Shown piece after piece: positions 57,575-64,000 of a stretch of DNA of 64,000 bases. Every line of letters begins with the position of its first letter. The first letter of the stretch is position 1. The notes below the pieces were generated by a model. The model did not search any database. It had not been told where the DNA came from and saw nothing but the letters and a program-made list of their open reading frames with translations. The stretch is taken from contig JAJAGP010000046.1 of the NCBI GenBank assembly GCA_025084515.1, positions 1 through 64,000 of the forward strand, written 5' to 3'. Origin of the DNA: Ancistrus triradiatus. Taxonomy: Eukaryota; Chordata; Actinopteri; Siluriformes; Loricariidae. A program made the position numbers and the translations under genes.

Positions 57575-58140
57575 AAAGAGGCCAGGAATGGCCATGTTCA
57601 CCTCCAGTTACTGTCAGTGAAAGCTTGTATCTCTCCCCCATTCAGTTTAAGGGTATGATGTATCTTCACTTCTTGGCTCTCATACTTATTCAGTCCGGGC
57701 TTGGACACGTCACCCATCTTCATCTCCGGTTACTGTCTGTGAAGACATTACACTGTTCTCCCCATGAGTATCTTCAGACCATGGTTTTTGGGCATCTGTA
57801 GTAGATTGTTCTTTTACATCCTCAGATTGCAATTCAAACCATCCTCATGTCTAGACACTTTGTGAGGAGTCGTCTCTTTCCCCGTGGTCAGTTTGGGTTC
57901 ATGAGCAGAAATGTCTTCAATTATTGGGTTTCTTCATTCATGAGCCATGTTGATCTCTGGGTTGTGTTTTTGAATCGTTTTATATGTTCTCTCCATGTCC
58001 TTGTGGGTCTCTGTTCATTTATTTGGATTTCTCCAGCTCTTAAAAACATGTGAGCTGTTCTAATGTTCTTCGGTTTGGCTTACAAAGGCACTGAGTGAAC
58101 GGGTGACGCCCTTCAATGGACTGGTGCTTTGTTTCTTTGG
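57575..58140 (+). repeat. Retroposon-like repeat fragments, partly duplicated
   Basis: 'cacctccagttactgtcagtga' near 57600 recurs as 'catctccggttactgtctgtga' near 57720, each followed by a tctcccccat/ttctccccatg word. A further piece at about 57978-58140 ('atgttctctccatgtcctt', 'ttaaaaacatgtgagctg', 'caatggactggtgc') completes the block order of this teleost repeat. Confidence 0.5.
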
Positions 58141-58359
58141 TTTACTGCAGTGTTGAATGCAGGTTTTTTTTAGGTGGCAGGATCATGATGGCTGCAACCC
58201 TGACTGGATGAAACAGTGATGAGTCAGTGAAATAATGACTCATTTGATTGCCAAATGACTTGCAGATTCCATGACTAACCACGACGATTTGTTTGGTAAC
58301 AAATTACTGAACAAATTACTGTAATAAAACGCAACTAGAGACTGAAAAATCACTTTAAT

Positions 58360-58670
58360 AACATGTCTACATTATTTAGCAGGCGCTGTTATGAGCAGTC
58401 GAAGGATACGGGTGTTTGCAGTTGATGGATCTGGGATTTGAACTTGCAGCCTTTTGGGTTGACGCCCAGAGCCTTGGGAATATGGCTTGTTAGAATACAT
58501 TACAAACTGTAATCCAAAGCTGAGCTGTGACATTTTAAGCTTCTTGCTCAAGGTGGATCTGGGATTTGAACTCAAACTTTAAAGTAGTACTCCAGAGCCT
58601 CAGGGAGCACAAACTTATACATTATTGTAGACGCGTTGATTGTGCCCTTAGTCCAGAGCTTTAACTATCA
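58360..58670 (-). mobile_element. Decayed SINE remnants, partly duplicated
   Basis: Reverse-strand SINE words occur as 'attatttagcaggcgctg' plus 'ggatctgggatttgaact' (58370-58445), again as 'ggtggatctgggatttgaac' (58551-58571), and as a tail 'tgcccttagtccagagct' (58640-58660). Confidence 0.5.
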
Positions 58671-58674
58671 AGCA

Positions 58675-59580
58675 CATTTTTTCCAGCTAATGTGACCCCT
58701 TTGGCTACCCAGTCGCATTTGGTTTAATTTGCCTATTAAACAGTGACACACTTATTTCAAGTTGTTGAATAATCTCAGATTTGTGTCCTTCCAGAGTTTG
58801 TATATAGGAATGCCCTATTTTTAGACTTCTTTGCTTATTTCCTCACAGCAGATAAATGTATTCAACCTCTCGTGTCCTGTAGCCTGCTGGCTGTGTCACT
58901 GTTTATTGCCTGATGAGCCATTCAGGAGATAAAAGCAAGCCGAGTAGAGGAAATAACACTGATTCCTTTATCCCTACCTTGATTAGACCCCCTACGGGCA
59001 AGAGGATGTAAAAAAGAAAAAGTACAAGCTATTGGCTCACGTCGAGAAAGCCGCCTGAGCTAACATTTGGAAATGGGAGCAGAGAGTATTGCTTCAACAA
59101 AGCATCGTTCAACTTTGCCTTCTTCTCTGACCTTCACTGCCTCTGGACTCACTCTTCTTTTTTTAAGACAGGATGCTAACTTTTCGCCAACGTGCACCTT
59201 CTCTCACATCTGGAGTATCTGTCTTCTCATGAGAGAGACTCCGACACACCTGTCACTTCTTTGCCCTTATCTTCAGAAATCTCCATATGAATAATAAATG
59301 GTGCTGCTGCTTTCACTCCACGACCTGCCCACCGGAGCTTTTCTTCTTCCCCTATCAAGCAAGTTCATCGTTCCTCGATCTAAAAGGCTTCAAATCTGCT
59401 GGCCTTTGGTTTATTCATGTAGTATTCATACCCCTGCTTCATCCGCATCCTGTTTGATTCCTTTGTTCTTGCGTGGCTGCTTTTTTGAAGACGAAGGAGA
59501 GATAGAACTTGTGCAGCTGTACTCAAAACTCATTCCGAAAATACCCTGACTGCATAGCTACATACAACTAAAAGGGATCA
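58675..59580. other. Unassigned noncoding DNA
   Basis: No gene or repeat family recognised. The adjacent 75- and 83-codon + ORFs at 59067 and 59298 show no domain. Confidence 0.5.
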
Positions 59581-59584
59581 TGTC

Positions 59585-59840
59585 TCCAGGGATGGGTGAC
59601 ATGATGATATTTTATTGTATCGTGATCAGTTTTGTTATTGTGATAGACGATCTGCTTTCGTACTACATGGCGTCTCTTGCAGAGGATATCATGCCTGGCC
59701 AGTGGTGCTGCCAAAATAGCAGCTGACCAATCAGACTTGCCTATAAGGACGGGTCGCCTAAGCTCGGATGTCCTTGTGGGTGTGTTAGCATTTTGTCCCT
59801 GGCAGCGACACGACGTCTTGGCTGCTCCATAATCCATTCG
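59585..59840 (+). mobile_element. hAT-like terminal fragment
   Basis: 'ccagggatgggtgacatgat', 'attgtatcgtgatcagtttt' and 'tgtgatagacgatctgcttt' resemble the ATCGTGAT-rich terminus of a fish hAT-like family. The following 180 bp ('accaatcagacttgcctat') may belong to it. No second end is seen. Confidence 0.4.
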
Positions 59841-59844
59841 CCAG

Positions 59845-61645
59845 CTTAGCAGGGTGGAGAGGAGATCTTCCTCCCTGTTTAATTGGCAATTATTTAAAGT
59901 CTGTCTGCGCTTTGGGCTGGTCAGATCTAAACGGGCAGAATAATCTGAAGCACCAGCTTGCATTACATTTCATCATTTGGCAGAATTTGTCTATCCAGAG
60001 AGACAAAGACAAAACAAACATGTGACTGTCTGGTAATCTGTTATGTCTTTGTAATTTTTTTTCATGTCGTGTGTTTGTATATGACTTTTATCTTAAGCCG
60101 TATGAGCTGCAATAAAAAAAAGTATAAACACTGGTCAAAAAAGTACTTTTTTATCTCAAATAATTTTAATTGTGTGCTGGCAAATGCATTTATTGTTATT
60201 AGTAATACAATTAAAAATGCAAATTGTATTTTTTTCTGTCAGCTTTAAAAAATTTTCTTGTTTGTTGTCTGGGGCAAACAGAAATCCTGTAATGTGGCTC
60301 AGAATAAAAGTATGTATGATATAAGAAGCATATAAAAATGAAGAATAATTGCACTGATAAAACTAATCTTAATAAGATAATATCAATTAATGCTATTTTT
60401 GAATGTAGATTAGCCACCATATTTGTTTTCTTTTTAATATTCTGGGGAAAAAATCATCATATTTTGTGAATAATAAATGCAATACCTAATAAAAAGTGAA
60501 TTTTATTTTCTTAGAATTTAGCCAAATATATTTTAAAAATATTACAAACATTTTTACTCTTAATCACTGACTTTCATCCCTGTTTTATTATTATTATTAT
60601 TACTATTATTATTATTATTATTATTACACTTGCAGCCAAAAATAATTGCACGGTTGTAAATGTTATATTTTCACTTTTTGTCCACTCTAAAGAGAGAGTG
60701 CTGGGGAGCACTGCCGTTGAAGTTTGTACCATTTAAAATGTGAACAGAATGAATATAGCACTTCACTTTCCTTCACATTTGCTCTTCTTTCATTGTTTTT
60801 ACTCCGAGAGAAACATGCCAAAGTGCAGAGAGCAGATTCAGTGAGCTCACTGAGTTGAAACTAATCCTACATCCGTCCTTACATGCGTCTGTGTAAGATC
60901 TCCTGCCCTCAGACGCTCTGTCAATGCTTAGAAACATCAGGACTTGAGTGGAGAGGAGATGGTGTTCTTTCAAAAACCAAAAAGAGCGGCGTGTAAAACA
61001 GAGGTCGTGTGCAAAGTTAAGGGTAAAATGGTAAGTAATGCATATAATAAATACAGCTTCAAAGAATTCAGCTCTATACAGATGGGATTAGTTTCACTCA
61101 GCCAGGTGGGGTAAATGCATTATTTCTGCAGTGTTTTTGCTGTTTTGTTCTTGTTTACATGTTGATAGTCTCTCATATCTCACAGGAAATTATGTTTTAT
61201 AGAGGCAACTGAAGAAGGAACTGTGCCAAAAACAAATCAAAAGCTCTCGCTGGCAAAGGCTTAAATACTGTAGTTATTTAAATTGAACAATGCGGTCAGT
61301 TTATCAAGATAGAGCTTAAAAAAGTGCTCAGACCATCAACACGGAAAGAATTGACACATTGGCCAAATGCCAGTTGATCATGAAACCGAACTATTTGCTT
61401 TAGGGACCATTATGTGTCAACAGCAGTGTCCTTGTCTGAAGACTAGCAGCTCTTTGAGTAGGTGAATCCAGCTCGGTGCTACTAGGAGGAAGACACAGTG
61501 GTCAAATGACCTGCCCTCAGCACTTCTAGGTATATGCAGGTCAAATCGTCCTGGTGCTTCTAGTGTTAAGGGTCCTGCTTAAGAGCCTAACTTCTCAGTG
61601 AAATGACTTCAATCCTCAACCTTGTGTGCAATAGTCTAACAGCTC
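59845..61645. other. AT-rich noncoding DNA with short (ATT)n
   Basis: Includes an (ATT)n tract at 60584-60626. AT-rich from 60030 to 60650. Nothing gene-like. Confidence 0.55.
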
Positions 61646-61648
61646 AAC

Positions 61649-61820
61649 TGTGGGACTGTCATGGCTTAGCAACTAAGGTACCCAACTGTGAATCAGAAAA
61701 CCCAGGGTCCAAATCCCACCTTCGCCAAGCTGCCACTGTTTTCTCCTTAAGCAAGTCCTTTAACCCACAGGATTGTAAAAGTGTATGAATTGTAAGTCAC
61801 TCTGGATAAGCTGGCTAAGA
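61649..61820 (+). mobile_element. tRNA-derived SINE, tail truncated
   Basis: 'gggactgtcatggcttagca' (A-box region), 'cagggtccaaatcccacctt' (B-box region), 'gccaagctgccactgtt' and 'gtaagtcactctggataag', then divergence where the 'ggcgtctgctaaatg' tail should be. Confidence 0.85.
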
Positions 61821-61824
61821 TAGT

Positions 61825-62285
61825 TGACCTCTATAGGAAGGATGCAAATGGGGTCTGATTGACTTCGGTGAAATCAGTTGTGGCTTGTCCTTGGGATGAG
61901 TGAAAACCGAACTAGAATAACATGTCTTAAGGCGTTGGATGACCACGTCGGTGGTTTAAATCCCAGCTCTGGACGACCACATAAAGTTTCCCACTGGTAT
62001 TATCGGAGATTCTTTACTCTGCATTCTCCTGTATGGTTGTTTAGAAGCTGAGAAGGCAGGATGGGCTGGATTCCTTCTTCGAGGAGAGTAGAGCCACCTA
62101 CTATCAGTCTAGGTGTGGTACCTGTGAGCTGGTGGACTGCCAAAGCTGTTCGCTGGCCAGAGCAGTTGGTGGTGTGTCTCAGCTTCAGAATGCTAGCTTT
62201 TGCACTTAAATGTGCTGCACGATTAAATAGAAACAGACCACAGAGTAGCTGAATTGCTAGAAAGTGGCCAGAACTTTCCCAGCGG
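61825..62285. other. Unassigned noncoding DNA
   Basis: A B-box-like 'ggtttaaatcccagctctgg' near 61953 may be another SINE trace. The 172-codon - ORF starting at 62518 spans this and the next element and has no domain. Confidence 0.45.
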
Positions 62286-62289
62286 GCAA

Positions 62290-62485
62290 TGCTATGCGCC
62301 ATGGACCAGTACTGGTGCACATTTTCATTCCAGCCAAGCTGGAGCCACTCCTGATTCGACATGTTTAAATCGTTGGCCTTGGTCTCGGCCAAGCACCTGG
62401 TGAGAGGTAGCAGGTGTGGCAGCAGGTGTAGCTTGGCTGGAATGAAAACCAGAAGCAAAGCCAGCACGTTGGCACCGAGGTTGCC
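62290..62485. mobile_element. Foldback (hAT-like) non-autonomous element
   Basis: 'attttcattccagccaagct' (62321-62340) and its inverse 'agcttggctggaatgaaaa' (62430-62448) enclose about 90 bp. Outer words 'actggtgcac' and 'gttggcaccg' may belong to it. The arrangement resembles a small inverted-repeat element common in fish. Confidence 0.5.
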
Positions 62486-62489
62486 CATG

Positions 62490-63640
62490 CAAGTTTTATC
62501 TTCATAGCTGAGCAGCACTCATCATCGTTACAGATGTCCAAAACATGTATATATTGCTTCGTGATTACTTTTTCCAGGATGTATTTCATTTCATTTCGGA
62601 TTTTTTTAACAGCCAAAAACAAATGAAGAACACCACGTTCCATTTGGTAGAGCTCACGTTGTTTGGAGTTAAACCATAAACTAAAATGGGATTTGTCATA
62701 AAATCAGTCATGGACTCCAGAGCGGCGGTAAAAGGAGCGGCTACTGAGCCGAAGCTAATAGTACAGCCGCCTGAAGAAAGGACCGTGTGATCTCCTGACT
62801 TCACTGGTTCCACCAAACATTCTGCAAATATCTGGAGGACATTGGAGAGCATGTTTGATATTTTCACAGGAACAGAGAGTACTGCTTTATTTGAACTCAC
62901 TTTGCACAAAGTACTGACTTAAGACGGTTCATGGCTAACGCTGTAATCTTAGTAACATCGAGTCATGACTTGTGTTAGTACTTTAGTAATGGAAATTCAT
63001 TCTGGCTCACGTGTGGTGCCGTGGCGTCCTGTCACATGCTAATTGTTGTGTGTAATTTCGTCTGCATATGTCATGAGACCTGCTGATCAGAGTAATAATG
63101 TGTCTCTAGCTGTATGAATCACATGAGGTACAGTATGTGATAGCATTGTGAAGGACTTGGAACCTGGTGTGTGAAACTTGCTTCTGGTCGAACAACAGAG
63201 TTATGATATTTGAAATGAAAGGTGCTTACACAGAAGTATGGGTGCCAAAGCTGGCATAGGACTAGGGTTGGAGATCTGAATTGGAAGTGGTTCCAAATTT
63301 CCAAGAATCAGGCAGACATTAAAAACTAGAATTTTGATTTCGAATTGGTTTATCATTTGAAGTAGTGTGTGATATTGACAAAAAAGATGTTTTTATATAA
63401 TTGACGATAACCATAATTAGACCCCACTTCTAAAGTACTTAATGTTTGAGCCCGTCTCTCTCCTGAATTGGCTGTCTCTTGCGATGTAGTTATCGACAGC
63501 ATTTGTTATGTCTTGCTTTTCTTTTTGTAAGACGCTTTTTTATGGAATGATTCCTCTGAGGTTGCTGAGTGTGGTTTATGGACAGCTCACTCCCGAAGTT
63601 TATTAGAATCTTCATGTTCTGCTAGGGTTGGGTATCATTT
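62490..63640. other. Unassigned noncoding DNA
   Basis: No gene recognised. Near 63265-63345 'ctgaattggaagtggttcc' and 'tttcgaattggtttatc' faintly resemble hAT-like terminal sequence. Confidence 0.45.
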
Positions 63641-63644
63641 GCAT

Positions 63645-63710
63645 TTTATTGATTCTGCTTATCGATTCCAAGTTTCAATTCCAAACCTTGAAAAATGTGC
63701 CAGATGTTTG
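63645..63710 (+). mobile_element. hAT-like terminal fragment
   Basis: 'gctagggttgggtatcattt' followed by 'gattctgcttatcgattcc' and 'caattccaaacc' resembles the start of a fish hAT-like family rich in GATTC. Continuation to the window edge is not recognisable. Confidence 0.4.
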
Positions 63711-64000
63711 GGTATAAAGAATATCTTTATTTTTTTAATCTTTCAACTGTGTGATTCATGAATGTTGGCCTTTTTTGTAACCGTATTTGCCAGTGTGGTT
63801 CTAGGGCTGCCTGTGGAGCTGGCTACTGCAGCATTTGAGCTAGGAGAGCGCAGTCGGTCGAAGCCGGTACACTGCCCAAGTTCAGTACCATGCTGGTGCC
63901 TTAGATGGTGCCATGGTGGAGGTGTAACCTCCTCTACAACAGACCAACTCGCCACACATACTACATTTCACCTTTTCGATAGCTTGGAGACAAACTTTTG

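Noticed and set aside
62000..62518. 172-codon - ORF as a gene
   Set aside because: It overlaps a foldback repeat and SINE-like traces, and its amino-acid content shows no domain.
1..64000. A novel multi-gene system (defence cluster, biosynthetic operon or similar)
   Set aside because: No intact genes were found apart from candidate exons. The window is repeat-rich vertebrate intergenic or intronic DNA.

Overview
This is a stretch of teleost fish nuclear DNA. An ostariophysan, possibly a catfish, is my guess from the repeat families. It has no bacterial-type gene density, operons or long ORFs. It does have long (AAT)n and (CA)n microsatellites, at least nine lineages of decayed Tc1/mariner transposons, several hAT-like fragments, tRNA-derived SINEs with an L2-type tail, and a scaffold gap of exactly 100 N. 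I identified no complete protein-coding gene. Nearly all ORFs above 60 codons are chance ORFs, microsatellite translations or transposase fragments.

Layout. 1-3.4 kb: a Tc1 end, a candidate 76-nt spliced exon and a (TG)n tract. 3.6-5.2 kb: a minisatellite that settles into a 33-bp period and is interrupted by a SINE fragment. 5.4-12.7 kb: Tc1 relics of four families, a teleost interspersed repeat and AAT/CA arrays. 12.7-24.6 kb: Tc1 relics, a solo element with both ends, an inverted-repeat-bounded segment, then very AT-rich DNA ending in a higher-order AAT satellite. 25.0-27.2 kb: the only CpG-dense region, with a perfect CRE, a short upstream ORF and a good 5' splice donor; it is the best candidate promoter and 5' exon, on the + strand. 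27.95-29.43 kb: the most complete Tc1 element, inactivated by frameshifts. 29.4-47.4 kb: mostly unassigned sequence, consistent with intergenic DNA or a long first intron, with four more Tc1 relics and SINEs. 47.4-51.9 kb: a nested cluster (a SINE split by a ~298-bp repeat that itself contains a pogo-like relic), an inverted second copy of that repeat, a Tc1 element whose centre is the assembly gap, and further SINEs. 52-64 kb: more AAT/ATT microsatellite, an ~80-bp-arm foldback hairpin, hAT-like fragments and unassigned DNA.

If the CpG-rich region is a promoter, the gene runs rightward with a first intron longer than 38 kb, and the clean low-repeat blocks around it would be places to look for conserved enhancers. 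I found no sign of an undescribed multi-gene system. The most informative structures are the dated nesting at 47.4-48.9 kb, the foldback at 57.4 kb and the two satellite-like arrays. Family assignments rest on recognising sequence by eye; no database search was run.
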